A program made the translations under genes and the position numbers. Positions 35,312 through 45,170 of a stretch of DNA of 64,000 nucleotides are shown here, piece after piece (the stretch's first letter is position 1; every line of letters begins with the position of its first letter). The notes under the pieces were generated by a model. It saw only the letters and a program-made list of their open reading frames with translations. It did not search any database and had not been told where the DNA came from. The stretch comes from Bryobacterales bacterium (GTDB lineage Bacteria > Acidobacteriota > Terriglobia > Bryobacterales > Bryobacteraceae), in contig JADLCT010000058.1 of assembly GCA_020847045.1 (NCBI GenBank), positions 1 to 64,000 on the forward strand. The letters run 5' to 3'.

Positions 35312-36922
35312 CTACACGCCCCAGCAGTAGTCCTCGACGGCCTTGTCCAGCGTCTGGTCCTGTTCGGTGATGCGCATCAGCTCCAGGCGGATCGCATCGA
35401 GCATGGCCAGCCAGGAGGCTTCAATCACGTTGTCCGACACGCCGACGGTGGCCCAGGAACGCTTGTGGTCGCTCCACTCGATGAGCACGCGGACCTTGGC
35501 GGCCGTACCCTTCTTCGAATCGAGCACGCGCACCTTGTAGTCGGTGAGACGAACGTTGATGATGGGCGGATAGAGCGTGGACAGGCACTGGCGCAGGCAC
35601 ACGTCGAGGGCATGCACGGGTCCGTGGCCCGACGCCGTGGCCGAATGAACGCCATCCTGCGCCTTGATGTTGACGCTCGCCGTGGTCAGCGCATGCCGGC
35701 CCTGGCTGATCTTGTTGTTCACCTCGAGGTCGATGACCTCGAAGAAATGCACGTTGGGATGCAGCGCTTCCCGCACGAGCAGCTCGAACGTGCCCTCGGC
35801 GGCTTCCAACTCGTAGCCGAGGTACTCCAGGTGCTTGATCCGTTCCAGCAATTCGCGGCGCGCGTCCTCGCTGAGACGGTCTGCAAGGCCCTTTTCCTTG
35901 AGTTTGTAAATGACGTTGCCCCGTCCGGACATGTCGCTCAGGAGCACGCGCTGGCGGTTTCCGACCAGTTCCGGGTTGATGTGTTCGTAAGTCCGGCTGT
36001 CCTTCAGCACGGCCGAAACGTGCACTCCGCCCTTGTGGGCAAACGCGGAGTGGCCAACGAAGGGCTGGTCGTTGGACAGAGGCAAATTGGCGAGGTCGGC
36101 GATATACCGGCAGACACCGGCCAGCGACTTCAACTTCACAGCGCCGATGGTCTCATGGCCGAGCTTCAATTCGAGGTTCGAAATCACCGAGGCGAGGTTG
36201 GCATTCCCGCAACGCTCACCGTAGCCGTTCAAGCAGCCCTGCACGTGCGTGGCGCCGGAAGCGACGGCGGCCAGCGTGTTGGCCACGGCGACGCCGGAGT
36301 CGTTGTGCGTGTGGATGCCGATGACGCCTCCAAAGCGCGCGCGCACGGCGGCCACGAGTTCACCCACTTCGTGCGGCAGCCGCCCGCCGTTGGTATCGCA
36401 CAGGCACAAGACGTCGGCGCCGCCTTCGGCCGCCGCTTCCAGCGTCTTCAGCGCATAGCCGGGATTCGCGGCGTAGCCGTCGAAAAAGTGCTCGGCGTCA
36501 TAGATCAACTCCTTGCCGTGCGACTTCAGAAACCGCACCGTGTCGCGGATGAGTTCGAGATTGCGCTCCAGCGGGATGCCGAGGGCGCGTTCCACATGCA
36601 GATCCCAGGTCTTGCCGAAGATGGAGACGGCGGGCGTGGCCGCCGAAGCCAGTTCCAGCACGCTGGGATCCTTGTCCACCGCGTACTTGGCGAAGTGCGT
36701 GGCGCCGAACGCGCAGAGCTTGGCGTGCGTGAGCTTCAGTTCGCGGGCGCGCGCGAAAAACTCCTTGTCCTTGGGATTCGAACCCGGCCATCCGCCTTCG
36801 ATGTAGTCAATGCCCAACTCGTCCAGCTTCTGCGCGATGCTCAGCTTGTCCTCGACGGAGTAGCTGACGGCCTCGCCCTGCGTGCCGTCGCGGAGTGTCG
36901 TATCGAAGGTGTGGATCTTCAT
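35312..36922 (-). CDS. cimA: (R)-citramalate synthase
   Basis: Condenses pyruvate and acetyl-CoA to citramalate, giving a threonine-independent route to 2-oxobutyrate for isoleucine. The 536-residue enzyme has the alpha-IPM-synthase-like barrel (FDTTLRDGTQGEAVSYS at residues 5-21, DYIEGGWPGSNPKD at about 39, HTHNDSGVAVANTLAAV at about 208-224) and a C-terminal LeuA-type regulatory domain. The N-terminal wording matches CimA rather than LeuA or homocitrate synthase. It is the last gene of ilvB-ilvN-ilvC-cimA, consistent with isoleucine supply. Confidence 0.92.
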   Translation of the reverse strand: MKIHTFDTTLRDGTQGEAVSYSVEDKLSIAQKLDELGIDYIEGGWPGSNPKDKEFFARARELKLTHAKLCAFGATHFAKYAVDKDPSVLELASAATPAVSIFGKTWDLHVERALGIPLERNLELIRDTVRFLKSHGKELIYDAEHFFDGYAANPGYALKTLEAAAEGGADVLCLCDTNGGRLPHEVGELVAAVRARFGGVIGIHTHNDSGVAVANTLAAVASGATHVQGCLNGYGERCGNANLASVISNLELKLGHETIGAVKLKSLAGVCRYIADLANLPLSNDQPFVGHSAFAHKGGVHVSAVLKDSRTYEHINPELVGNRQRVLLSDMSGRGNVIYKLKEKGLADRLSEDARRELLERIKHLEYLGYELEAAEGTFELLVREALHPNVHFFEVIDLEVNNKISQGRHALTTASVNIKAQDGVHSATASGHGPVHALDVCLRQCLSTLYPPIINVRLTDYKVRVLDSKKGTAAKVRVLIEWSDHKRSWATVGVSDNVIEASWLAMLDAIRLELMRITEQDQTLDKAVEDYCWGV

Positions 36923-36947
36923 GTCAGTTCGTTTCCAAACGCAGTGA

Positions 36948-36968
36948 GGCGGCCCGCCCGGGGCCGCC
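36948..36968. repeat. GC-rich hairpin in ilvC-cimA spacer
   Basis: GGCGGCCC / GGGCCGCC arms with a GCCCG loop, a perfect 8-bp stem in the 84-base spacer. It has no U-tract; it is possibly an mRNA-processing or attenuating hairpin lowering cimA expression. Confidence 0.5.
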
Positions 36969-37006
36969 CCTCTATTGAATCACTCCCGGCGCGGCTGAGA
37001 CCGCGC

Positions 37007-38047
37007 TTAGTTGCCCGCGGCCGCCGGCGCATCCTGCGGAATGCCGATTTCCTTCTTCTTTTTGAGGAAGGTCATCATTTCGCGCAGCTCGCGGCCCACA
37101 ACCTCGATCTTCTGCCCGCGCTGCGCTTCGCGCATGGCGAGGAATTTGGCGCGGCCTGCTTTGTTCTCGCCCATCCACTCCTCGGCGAACTTGCCCTGCT
37201 GAATCTCGGAGAGGATCTTCTTCATCTCGGCGCGCGTCGCATCGGTCACCACGCGCGGGCCCCGCGAGTAGTCGCCGTACTCGGCCGTGTCGGAAACCGA
37301 GTAGCGCATGTAGGCGAGGCCGCCCTCGTAAATGAGGTCGACGATCAGCTTCAGCTCGTGCAGGCACTCGAAATAGGCGATCTCGGGCGCGTAACCCGCT
37401 TCCACCAGCGTCTCAAAACCCGCGCGGATCAGTTCGGCCGTGCCGCCGCATAGAACCACCTGCTCGCCGAACAGATCGCTTTCGGTCTCTTCCCGGAAGT
37501 TCGTCTCGATGACGCCGGCCTTCAGGCTGCCCAGCGCCTGGGCGTAGGCCAGGGCGTTTTCGAGAGCCTGTCCCGACGCGTTCTGATGCACGGCCACCAG
37601 AGCCGGCACGCCGACGCCTTCGGTGTACAGTTCCCGCACGCGATGGCCGGGCGCCTTGGGGGCCACCATGGACACGTCCACATCCGCCGGCGGCTTGATG
37701 AAGCCGAAGTGGATGTTGAATCCGTGGGCGAACATCAGCGTCTTGCCCTTCTTCATGGAAGGAGCGATCTCTTTGTTGTAGAGGTCGGCCTGGATGTGAT
37801 CGCTGACCAGGATCATGATCATATCGGCGGCCGCGGCGGCGTCCTTGACGCTCATCACGCGCAGGCCAGCCTGCTGGGCTTTTTCCCAGCTCTTCGAGCC
37901 TTCATACAGGCCCACAATCACGTCGGCGCCGGAATCGCGCAGGTTCAGCGCGTGAGCGTGGCCCTGCGAGCCGTAGCCGACGATGGCGACCATCTTGCCT
38001 TTCAACAGGGAGAGGTTGCCATCTTTTTCGTAGAAGCGTTTAGCCAT
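37007..38047 (-). CDS. ilvC: Ketol-acid reductoisomerase (class I)
   Basis: Isomerises and reduces acetolactate or acetohydroxybutyrate in valine and isoleucine synthesis. The 346-residue class I enzyme has Rossmann motif [17 protein letters not shown] (about residues 20-36), cofactor loop GLYEGSKSW, metal-site segments [12 protein letters not shown] and [17 protein letters not shown], and [11 protein letters not shown]. It overlaps ilvN by 8 bases. A lysine-rich KKKKE stretch lies near the C-terminus. Confidence 0.97.
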   Translation of the reverse strand: MAKRFYEKDGNLSLLKGKMVAIVGYGSQGHAHALNLRDSGADVIVGLYEGSKSWEKAQQAGLRVMSVKDAAAAADMIMILVSDHIQADLYNKEIAPSMKKGKTLMFAHGFNIHFGFIKPPADVDVSMVAPKAPGHRVRELYTEGVGVPALVAVHQNASGQALENALAYAQALGSLKAGVIETNFREETESDLFGEQVVLCGGTAELIRAGFETLVEAGYAPEIAYFECLHELKLIVDLIYEGGLAYMRYSVSDTAEYGDYSRGPRVVTDATRAEMKKILSEIQQGKFAEEWMGENKAGRAKFLAMREAQRGQKIEVVGRELREMMTFLKKKKEIGIPQDAPAAAGN

Positions 38048-38594
38048 TGAGCACTCCAGTGGTGGATTGAGACTTGGTTCCCGCGCCGGTGGCCACGGGA
38101 GAAGACAGGCGCAGTTTGCGGGGTTCGAGCGACACGGCGACGGCGCCCGAGCGCGTCACTTCTATTTCGCCGTAGCTGCGCATCACGTCGATGAATTCGT
38201 CGAGCTTTTCGGCCTCGCCCGTGGCTTCCAGCGCGAAACCTTCGAGCGTGGAATCGATCACCCGCGCGCCGAAAATCTCGGCTTCCTTCAGAATCGCGCC
38301 GCGCGACTCCATGGCCGCCCGCACGCGCATCAGAACCAGTTCGCGCGCAACGGCCGGGCCTTCGGACAGATCGGCCGCCTGCAGCACGTTGATCAGCCGG
38401 TTCATCTGCTTGATCACCTGCTTGCGCAGCGTCGAGTCGACCTCCACGACGATGGTCATGCGCGACAGCGTCGGGTCGGTGGTGCGGGCCACGGTCAGGC
38501 TTTCGATGTTGTATCCGCGCGCCGAGAGAAGTCCGGTGACGCGCATGAGCGCGCCCGGTTTGTTCTCCAATAACAACGAAATTACTTGCAGCAT
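38040..38594 (-). CDS. ilvN: Acetolactate synthase small (regulatory) subunit
   Basis: ACT-domain partner of IlvB that confers valine feedback inhibition. It has 184 residues: the N-terminal ACT domain ([33 protein letters not shown]) at about residues 3-75, then the ALS small-subunit C-terminal domain (REL.L.RV, about 85-165). A Ser/Thr-rich tail follows. It overlaps the ilvC start by 8 bases and lies 30 bases after ilvB. Confidence 0.95.
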   Translation of the reverse strand: MLQVISLLLENKPGALMRVTGLLSARGYNIESLTVARTTDPTLSRMTIVVEVDSTLRKQVIKQMNRLINVLQAADLSEGPAVARELVLMRVRAAMESRGAILKEAEIFGARVIDSTLEGFALEATGEAEKLDEFIDVMRSYGEIEVTRSGAVAVSLEPRKLRLSSPVATGAGTKSQSTTGVLNG

Positions 38595-38624
38595 GTTGAG
38601 TTGCTCTCTTTCCTGCGCACGCGC

Positions 38625-40349
38625 CTACACCGTCACCGGCTTGGGTTGCGACAGCACCATCTCGTTGATCGCGCCGCCGGCGGGCACCATCGGGAAGACG
38701 TTTTCAAACGGCGTCACCTTGACGTTCAGCAGGTAGGGGCCAGGCTCGGCAAAGCACTCCTCCAGCGCGGCGCGCAGCTCCTGCGGCTTCTCGATTGTGC
38801 GTCCCTTGAAGCCGTAGGCCCCGGCGAGCTTCTCGGCGTCGGGGAAGCTGTCGAGCGTCACCGAGCTGAGACGGTTGTTGTAGAACAGCTCCTGCCACTG
38901 GCGCACCATGCCGAGATACCCGTTGTTCATGATGATCATCTTCACGGGCAGTCCGTGCGAGGCGATGGTGCCCAGCTCGGGCACCGACATCTGGAACCCG
39001 CCGTCGCCCATGATGGCGATCACCGTCTTCTCCGGGCGGGCAAAGGCGGCGCCAATGGCGGCCGGCAAGCCGAAGCCCATCGATCCCAGACCGCTCGAGC
39101 TGAGCCACAAACGAGGCTCGTTGAAGCGGATGAACTGGGCCGACCACATCTGGTGCTGGCCCACGTCGACGGCCACCACGGCGTTGCCGCCGCTCATGCG
39201 GTCGATTTCGCTGATGAGGTGTTGCGGCTTGATCTCCTCGGTGGAGGTCTCAATCCGAAGCGGGTGCTCAGTCTGCCAGGCGCGCATCTGCGACCACCAT
39301 TCGCGGCGCGAGCCCGAGTTGGCCTCCTGCATCGTAGGCGCCAGTTCCTGCAGGTTCTTGTTCAGCTTCGTCAGCACGCGTTTGACGTCGCCAACGATGG
39401 GCAGATCGGCGGCGCGGTTCTTGCCGATTTCCGCCGGATCGATATCGACGTGAATCACCTTGGCGTGCGGCGCGAAGGCGGCCAGACGGCCCGTGACCCG
39501 GTCGTCGAATCTCACGCCGAGGGCGATCAGCAGGTCGCACTCGGTCATGCCCATATTCGAGGCGTAGCTGCCATGCATGCCCGGCATCGAGATGAAATTC
39601 GGATGCGACGAGGGCAGGGAGCCCAGGCCCATCAGCGTAAGCACGCACGGGGCGTCGAGCGTCTCCACCAGTTCCCGAAGTTCCTTTGTCGCGCCCGAGG
39701 CGAGCACGCCGCCGCCGCCATACACATACGGGCGCTTGGCTTCCCACATCATCTGCGCCGCGCGGCGAATCTGGCCAGCGTGGCCGTCGAGATGAATCTT
39801 GTAGCCGGGCAGGTGGATCGAGTTCACCGGCTGATACTGATAGTGGCCCTGGAAGACATCCTTCGGAATGTCCACCAGAACCGGTCCGGGACGGCCGGAG
39901 CCGGCCAGGTAGAACGCTTCGTGAATGATCTGCGGAAGCTCCGCCAGGTTCTTCACCAGATAGTTGTGCTTTGTGCACGGGCGCGTGATGCCAAACGTGT
40001 CGGCTTCCTGAAACGCGTCGCTGCCGATCAGCTTCGAGCTGACCTGCCCGGTCAGGGCGACGATGGGAATGGAGTCCATCATCGCGTCCACCAGCCCCGT
40101 GGTCAGGTTCGTGGCGCCAGGGCCGGAGGTTGCGCAGCATACCCCCACCTTGCCCGTGGTGCGCGCATAGCCCTCCGCCGCGAATGCGGCATTCTCCTCA
40201 TGGCGGACCAGTACATGCCGGATCGGATGATCGTACAAAGCATCATAGAAGGGAAGTGTCACACCGCCGGGATACCCGAAGATGCACTCGACTCCTTCTC
40301 GGACCAGACACTCCAAAAGGATCTTGGCTCCGCTTATCAAATTAGACAT
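38625..40349 (-). CDS. ilvB: Acetolactate synthase large (catalytic) subunit
   Basis: ThDP-dependent enzyme condensing two pyruvates, or pyruvate and 2-oxobutyrate. It has 574 residues: FGYPGGVTLPFYDAL at the N-terminus, catalytic glutamate in HEENAAFAAEGYART (about 50-64), FAD-domain segments in the middle, and the ThDP signature GDGGFQMSVPELGTIASHGL with NNGYLGMVRQWQELF (about 445-490). It is the first gene of the branched-chain operon, preceded by a good promoter and a leader able to fold. Confidence 0.97.
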   Translation of the reverse strand: MSNLISGAKILLECLVREGVECIFGYPGGVTLPFYDALYDHPIRHVLVRHEENAAFAAEGYARTTGKVGVCCATSGPGATNLTTGLVDAMMDSIPIVALTGQVSSKLIGSDAFQEADTFGITRPCTKHNYLVKNLAELPQIIHEAFYLAGSGRPGPVLVDIPKDVFQGHYQYQPVNSIHLPGYKIHLDGHAGQIRRAAQMMWEAKRPYVYGGGGVLASGATKELRELVETLDAPCVLTLMGLGSLPSSHPNFISMPGMHGSYASNMGMTECDLLIALGVRFDDRVTGRLAAFAPHAKVIHVDIDPAEIGKNRAADLPIVGDVKRVLTKLNKNLQELAPTMQEANSGSRREWWSQMRAWQTEHPLRIETSTEEIKPQHLISEIDRMSGGNAVVAVDVGQHQMWSAQFIRFNEPRLWLSSSGLGSMGFGLPAAIGAAFARPEKTVIAIMGDGGFQMSVPELGTIASHGLPVKMIIMNNGYLGMVRQWQELFYNNRLSSVTLDSFPDAEKLAGAYGFKGRTIEKPQELRAALEECFAEPGPYLLNVKVTPFENVFPMVPAGGAINEMVLSQPKPVTV

Positions 40350-40378
40350 GGAAAGGGTGGCTCCTGATCACCGGAGAA

Positions 40379-40399
40379 GCTCTCACCTTATGGTGGAGC
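40379..40399 (-). promoter_or_regulatory. Hairpin in the ilvB leader
   Basis: On the minus strand GCTCCACC-ATAA-GGTG-A-GAGC forms an 8-bp stem with one bulged A, at the predicted 5' end of the message. A second weak stem (CTCC with GGAG, 40361-40376) would include the Shine-Dalgarno AGGAG. GGTG and CACC occur twice, so alternative pairings are possible. No leader peptide rich in Ile, Val or Leu codons and no T-box is seen. Confidence 0.35.
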
Positions 40400-40404
40400 C
40401 CGGT

Positions 40405-40433
40405 TCTATAAGGCTACCGTAAAAACAAATCAA
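40405..40433 (-). promoter_or_regulatory. ilvB promoter
   Basis: On the minus strand -35 TTGATT (40428-40433), a 17-base spacer and -10 TATAGA (40405-40410), in an AT-rich stretch that contrasts with the surrounding sequence. It drives ilvB-ilvN-ilvC-cimA. The rest of the 182-base gap to the TonB-receptor stop holds nothing recognised. Confidence 0.6.
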
Positions 40434-40531
40434 ATGCAATTAGCGTTTAACATAAACAACGCAAATGGTTCTATACCGACACCTGAGCCCTAAGTGTCGT
40501 CCCGCGCTTTTGCAGGCCGTAAGTGTCCCGG

Positions 40532-43500
40532 TCAGAAGGTGATGCGGATGGCCAACTGGATGCGCCGGGCGGTGCGCGCGGCTGTCACCTGGCCGAACTG
40601 CGTGTTCACCTGGCGGCCCTGCGAATCGAAGCGGGCCGTGGTGTCGGTGTTGGAATACTGGGTGTGGTTGAAGGCGTTGTAGAACTCACCGCGGAGCTGG
40701 GCATTCACGCGCTCCTTGAAGCGGAAGTTCTTGTACGCCGTCAGATCCCAGTTATTGATGCCGGGCAGCCGAATGTTCGTACGGGCGGCGTTGCCGATGG
40801 TACCGGTGGCCGGAAGGGCGGCGACGCTTGTGTCGAACCAGCGCTCAAAGGAGCGCTGGCCGCGCGAAAGCGAGGGCTCGCCGTTGAGCACGATGCGCGG
40901 GCCTTCGGTGGATGAGCCTGTGATATCGACGGCGTTCACGGTGCTGAAACCGATGGCCGCCGGCGCGCCCGTGCTGGCCGAGTAGATGCCGCTCAACTGC
41001 CAGCCGTTCACGGCCCACCGCAGCGGGTGGTTGCGCTCCACCGGGTCGGGCAGATCGAGCAGCCAGTTCACCTTCAAAATGTGCGCGCGGTCGAACGAGG
41101 ACAGGCCATAGTTCCAAATGCGGACGGGAATGACGTTGGACACCGTGGCGGCGTCGTCGGAGTTGTAGTCGAGCGACTTCGACCAGGTGTAGCTCACGCC
41201 GTATTGCAGGCGCGAGGCGAAGCGGCGGTTCGCCGATACCTGCAGAGAGTGGTAGTTGGACGACGCTCCCGGTTCGCGCACGTTGATGTTGCCGTAGCCC
41301 ATATAGGAGCGCAGGAAGTTCACGGGCAGGACAGCGTTGTTCGTGGGGTCCTTCGATGAGGCCAGGAAGTTGGTTCCAAGCTGCTGTGCGTTCAGGTTGC
41401 GCTGCCACAGCAGATTGCGGCCGAGCGAGCCGGAATAGCCGGCGTCGACGATGGTTCCCAGGCCGATGTCGCGCTGCACGGAGAGCGAGAAGTTCATCAC
41501 GCGCGGTATCTTTCCGTTGGGATCGAGACCGAGCACGTTGGCCGGGAATAGCGTTCCGGTGGCGCTTTTCAGTCCGGTCATCGTGCCGAAAAACAGCGAG
41601 GGAAGGTTGATCAGCGGCGGCTGCGCGGAAAAATCGGTGAGCACCACACCGTGCGACATGCGGTTGTAGAACATGCCGAAGCCTCCGCGCACGGCCGTCT
41701 TGCCGTTGCCCGACACGTCATAGGCGAAGCCGATGCGAGGGGCCAGTTGCACGCGCTGCTCCTTCATGAGGGAGCGTGGAATGCCTGTGCCGGAGAGGGG
41801 GGACACCATGCCGTTGGCGGCGTTGCCATGGCCCGGTGCTATGGAGCCGATCAGCGTGGCCGTGGTCAACTCGCCCGTGTTGGGGTTGCGGCCGACGCGT
41901 GCCGTGCCATTGCGGAAGGGTTCAATCAGCCGCACGGCCTGGGCCGGATCAAACGCCGCCGCGCGGAAGCCGGACATGGCGTCGCCGTCAATCCAGGACT
42001 GCGGCAGAAGCTGGAACCGCATGCCGTAATCGAGCGTCAGTTTGCGGGTCACCTTCCAGTTGTCCTGCGCGAACCATTCGATGTTGGTGGCGTAGGTGAG
42101 CGGGAACACGCGTCCGGTGGGCTCGTCGTACTGGTTGAACACGCCCAGAGCGGCATTGGCAAAGGCGTAGTCGCTTTCCAGCGGGTTGTTCACGTTGCGG
42201 CCGAAGTTGAACGATCCGTTGAAGGCGCCGCCGGTGGGCTGGTTCTCGGCCCACAGACGGTCATAGTAGACGCCCAGTTTCACCGTGTGCGTGGTGAAGG
42301 TTTTCGTCAGGTTGTCCGAGATGGAGATGATCTCGTGCGTGGTGGTCAGCGGCGTGCGGCCATCCATGCTCACGGCCACGGCGTTCGGAACGCCGCCGAA
42401 AGACATGTTGGGGATCAGGTTCAGGGGGTTGCTGGCCGGGTTGAGCTGGCCAAGGTTGAAGCCGATTTTGTCGCGTTGAATGGAAGCCAGGGCCTCGCTG
42501 GAGATCGTGTTGTTCAGCGGGCGCGTGGAATAGGCGCCGTTGAACTCGTTGATCAGCGTGGGCGAGAAGATCTTCTGGTAGCGGCCCAGAAAGAGTTTTC
42601 CCAGGTTCTCCGAGCGCTGCCGGTAGACATCATAGTTGCCGGTGCCGGCCGGAATGCCCACCTTGCCGTCGTTGATGTCGTTGCGCGCGCTGTAGGAGAA
42701 CGTGAACATGTCCGAGGCCGTGGCGTTGTAGTCGAGCTTCAGCGTGTCGGTGCGCTTGGGCTGGTCGACGATGTCCTGGAACAGGTAGTTGTAGTTGCCG
42801 CGCGAGATGCCGCGGTCGGTGAAATTGGGCAGAGGCAGGAAGTTCAGCAGAGCCCGCCCGTTGGCGTCGATGCGGCTGGCCGGTACGATGTTGCCGGCGA
42901 ATGGCTGGCGGTTGTTGAACGGGTCGCGCACCACGATCAGGGCGTTGTTCACGTCAAGGGTTTGCGAAAAATCGCCCGCGCGCTCCAGCGCGGTGGCCGT
43001 GGTGCGCTGGGTAAGGGCGGTGGGCACCGACAGAGGCCAGAACTCCTGGCTCCAGAAGAAAAACATCTTGTCCCGTAAACGTTTCAGGCTGCCGGGCAGC
43101 ATGACGGGACCGCCGATGTTGTAGTTCCAGGTGTCGAAACGGTAGCGCGGACGGACGCGGCCCAGGCGGTTGTTGAAAAAATCGTTGGCATTCAGCGCCT
43201 CGTTGCGCTTGAAGTAGCTGGCCAGGCCGTGAAAGTCCTTCGTGCCGGACTTGGTGACGATGGAGACGTTGGCGCCGGACATGCGGCCGTACTCGGCCTG
43301 GTAGTTGGACAGCAGCACCTTCACCTCGGCCACGGCGTCCATGGACACGGCGACGACGGAGTTGAAGTTGTTGCCCGCGGCGTTCACCGTCGCGCCATCG
43401 ATCGTGATGTTGTTCGTGTTGCGCCGGTTGCCCTGGACGTTGAAATTCCAGTTCACCGAGAGGTTCTCGGATTCATCCAGATCCACCACGCCGGGTAGCA

Positions 43501-43966
43501 GAGAGACGAGCGAGGTGACGTTACGTCCTCGGATGGCCAGGTTCTCCACCTGCGAGCCGGTGAGCACGCCCGCCCGCTCGGCGGTTTGCGACTGCACCAC
43601 GGCGGCTTGCGCCTCCACCTGCACCGAGTCGGTCACCTGGCCGACGCTGAGCGTCAGATCGTTCAAGCTCACGGTTTCGGCGGCCGGAACATTCACGTTG
43701 GTCCGCTCCAGGCGGCGGAAGCCGGGAGCCTCGATGGCCAGCGTGTAGGCGCCCGGTTGCAGCGAGCCGAAAAAGAACCGTCCGGCCTCGTTGCTCTCCG
43801 ATGACCGTTCTGCTCCAGTGGCCGCATGACGCAGCAGAACCGAGGCTTTCAGGATGGCGGCGCCGGAGGGATCGGTGACGGTTCCAGAAAGAGCGCCCGT
43901 AATCGACTGTGCCCAGGCACAGGCGGAAACCAGAAGCAAAAGTACCAAAGCTCTCATGGGCGGCAT
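40532..43966 (-). CDS. Oar-like TonB-dependent outer-membrane receptor
   Basis: A 1144-residue protein with a signal peptide (MRALVLLLLVSACAWA, with a second in-frame ATG at 43957). A carboxypeptidase-regulatory-like domain (ALSGTVTDPSGAAILKASV, about 25-105) precedes the plug with SQVENLAIRGRNVTSLVSLL and ITIDGATVNAAGNN (about 135-260). A long beta-barrel ends in QLAIRITF, with a terminal aromatic residue. This is the type amplified in Solibacter-like Acidobacteria. It probably imports a glycan or peptide, but no partner gene indicates the ligand. It is separated from ilvB by its own terminator-less gap. Confidence 0.9.
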   Translation of the reverse strand: MPPMRALVLLLLVSACAWAQSITGALSGTVTDPSGAAILKASVLLRHAATGAERSSESNEAGRFFFGSLQPGAYTLAIEAPGFRRLERTNVNVPAAETVSLNDLTLSVGQVTDSVQVEAQAAVVQSQTAERAGVLTGSQVENLAIRGRNVTSLVSLLPGVVDLDESENLSVNWNFNVQGNRRNTNNITIDGATVNAAGNNFNSVVAVSMDAVAEVKVLLSNYQAEYGRMSGANVSIVTKSGTKDFHGLASYFKRNEALNANDFFNNRLGRVRPRYRFDTWNYNIGGPVMLPGSLKRLRDKMFFFWSQEFWPLSVPTALTQRTTATALERAGDFSQTLDVNNALIVVRDPFNNRQPFAGNIVPASRIDANGRALLNFLPLPNFTDRGISRGNYNYLFQDIVDQPKRTDTLKLDYNATASDMFTFSYSARNDINDGKVGIPAGTGNYDVYRQRSENLGKLFLGRYQKIFSPTLINEFNGAYSTRPLNNTISSEALASIQRDKIGFNLGQLNPASNPLNLIPNMSFGGVPNAVAVSMDGRTPLTTTHEIISISDNLTKTFTTHTVKLGVYYDRLWAENQPTGGAFNGSFNFGRNVNNPLESDYAFANAALGVFNQYDEPTGRVFPLTYATNIEWFAQDNWKVTRKLTLDYGMRFQLLPQSWIDGDAMSGFRAAAFDPAQAVRLIEPFRNGTARVGRNPNTGELTTATLIGSIAPGHGNAANGMVSPLSGTGIPRSLMKEQRVQLAPRIGFAYDVSGNGKTAVRGGFGMFYNRMSHGVVLTDFSAQPPLINLPSLFFGTMTGLKSATGTLFPANVLGLDPNGKIPRVMNFSLSVQRDIGLGTIVDAGYSGSLGRNLLWQRNLNAQQLGTNFLASSKDPTNNAVLPVNFLRSYMGYGNINVREPGASSNYHSLQVSANRRFASRLQYGVSYTWSKSLDYNSDDAATVSNVIPVRIWNYGLSSFDRAHILKVNWLLDLPDPVERNHPLRWAVNGWQLSGIYSASTGAPAAIGFSTVNAVDITGSSTEGPRIVLNGEPSLSRGQRSFERWFDTSVAALPATGTIGNAARTNIRLPGINNWDLTAYKNFRFKERVNAQLRGEFYNAFNHTQYSNTDTTARFDSQGRQVNTQFGQVTAARTARRIQLAIRITF

Positions 43967-44059
43967 CCTATCACACTGGCGCGTCCGCTGGCTTGAGCGT
44001 TAACTAAAAAGGTTTTTGCGTGGTTTTCTGCGCGCCTGTCCAACCGTCCGGCTTGGCCT

Positions 44060-44065
44060 TATACT
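44060..44065 (+). promoter_or_regulatory. -10-like hexamer for leaderless TIM-barrel gene
   Basis: TATACT lies 13 to 8 bases before the GTG at 44073, with no Shine-Dalgarno between. It is the best match to TATAAT among the leaderless-type sites in this window. Confidence 0.45.
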
Positions 44066-44072
44066 CATAACC

Positions 44073-45170
44073 GTGACCCGCCGCACACTGCTGCGCACGG
44101 CGCTTTCGCTCGCCGCCGCTCCTGCCTTCGCCGAACGCCCCGTTCAGGGCTGGCCGCTTGGCATCAACACCTACTGCCTCCGGTTCCAGCGCTGGAACGA
44201 CCGGCGCCTGTTTGATTACTGCGCCGCGGAAAAACTCGACAGCATCTTCCTGCAGGACTCGTTGGACCCCGCCGCGCAGGATCCAAAACACTGGGCCGAG
44301 GTGCGCGCCTGGTCGCGCGAAATGGACATGCCCGTGGAAACCGGCGGCGGCCCCATTCTGCCGAAGACCTCCGCCGAGCGTCCGCGCGTGGTGGCCGCCC
44401 TGCGCCAGAACATCGAGCGCGCCCGCGCCATGGGTTCGCCCATCGTGCGCGCTCTGCTGGCGGGTGACCGTTATTCCATGCCGCCCGGCCCCGTCGAACA
44501 GCACATGGAAACCACCATCGGCATCCTGCGCGAGGTGCGTTCCCAGGCCATGGACGCCAATCTGAAAATTGGCATCGAGAACCACAAGGAGCTACAGGCG
44601 TGGGAGACGCGCGCGCTCATCGAGGGCGCGGGCAGGGAGTTCGTCGGCTCCTATCTGGACACGGGCAACCCGGTGTTTGTCGCCGAAGATCCGATGACCA
44701 CGGTGGAGGAGTTGGGGCCGCTCGCCGTCACTTTCCATCTGCGTGACTCGGTTGTGTACGAGCTTCCCGAGGGCATCGCCGTGCAGTGGGTGCCGCTGGG
44801 CGAGGGCACAAACGATTTCAAGGCCATCGTGGCGCGCGCCGCCGGGCTGATGCCCGCCAGCGTGCGCATCTACTGCAAGCCCATCACCGCGCGGCCGCCG
44901 GTGCTCATCCCCGTGTACGATTCCGCGTTCTGGAGCCAGTGGTTCCCGCGCGCCCGGTCACGCGACCTGGCGCGTTTCCTCGCGCTGGCGCGGCGCGGCC
45001 GCCCTTATGACAAGCCGCACCTGGTGGCCGATGTTACCGGAGACCGCGAGCGCTATATGGACGCGCTGAAGCTGCAACAAATGGAGCATATGAAACGCTC
45101 GCTGGACTATTGCCGCAACGTGCTCGGCCTCGGCGTCCGCTGGCGTGGCGCGCGGCCCGTCACCCCCTGA
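44073..45170 (+). CDS. TAT-exported sugar phosphate isomerase/epimerase-like protein
   Basis: About 365 residues, starting at GTG 44073 with a twin-arginine signal (VTRRTLLRTALSLAAAPAFA). The rest is a xylose-isomerase-like TIM barrel: LGINTYCLRFQRW, AEKLDSIFLQDSL, KIGIENHKELQAWE (metal-site Glu, about 170) and VGSYLDTGNPVF (about 197), with VTFHLRDSVVYE containing the metal His and Asp. Members act on sugars or inositols. Exported, TAT-dependent copies are common in Planctomycetes and Acidobacteria with unknown substrates. Its 3' end overlaps the convergent proline-racemase-like gene by 11 bases. Confidence 0.83.
   Translation: MTRRTLLRTALSLAAAPAFAERPVQGWPLGINTYCLRFQRWNDRRLFDYCAAEKLDSIFLQDSLDPAAQDPKHWAEVRAWSREMDMPVETGGGPILPKTSAERPRVVAALRQNIERARAMGSPIVRALLAGDRYSMPPGPVEQHMETTIGILREVRSQAMDANLKIGIENHKELQAWETRALIEGAGREFVGSYLDTGNPVFVAEDPMTTVEELGPLAVTFHLRDSVVYELPEGIAVQWVPLGEGTNDFKAIVARAAGLMPASVRIYCKPITARPPVLIPVYDSAFWSQWFPRARSRDLARFLALARRGRPYDKPHLVADVTGDRERYMDALKLQQMEHMKRSLDYCRNVLGLGVRWRGARPVTP

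Noticed and set aside
35240..37453. Plus-strand frame of about 737 codons antisense to cimA and ilvC
   Set aside because: Covers two strongly conserved biosynthetic genes and the gap between them; product is not protein-like.
40350..40531. T-box, riboswitch or Ile/Val leader peptide upstream of ilvB
   Set aside because: Searched by eye for a T-box sequence, specifier loop and short Ile/Val/Leu-rich frame; none found, only small hairpins.
41651..43078. Plus-strand frame of about 475 codons antisense to the TonB receptor
   Set aside because: No signature, composition typical of an antisense shadow, and the receptor on the minus strand is well supported.
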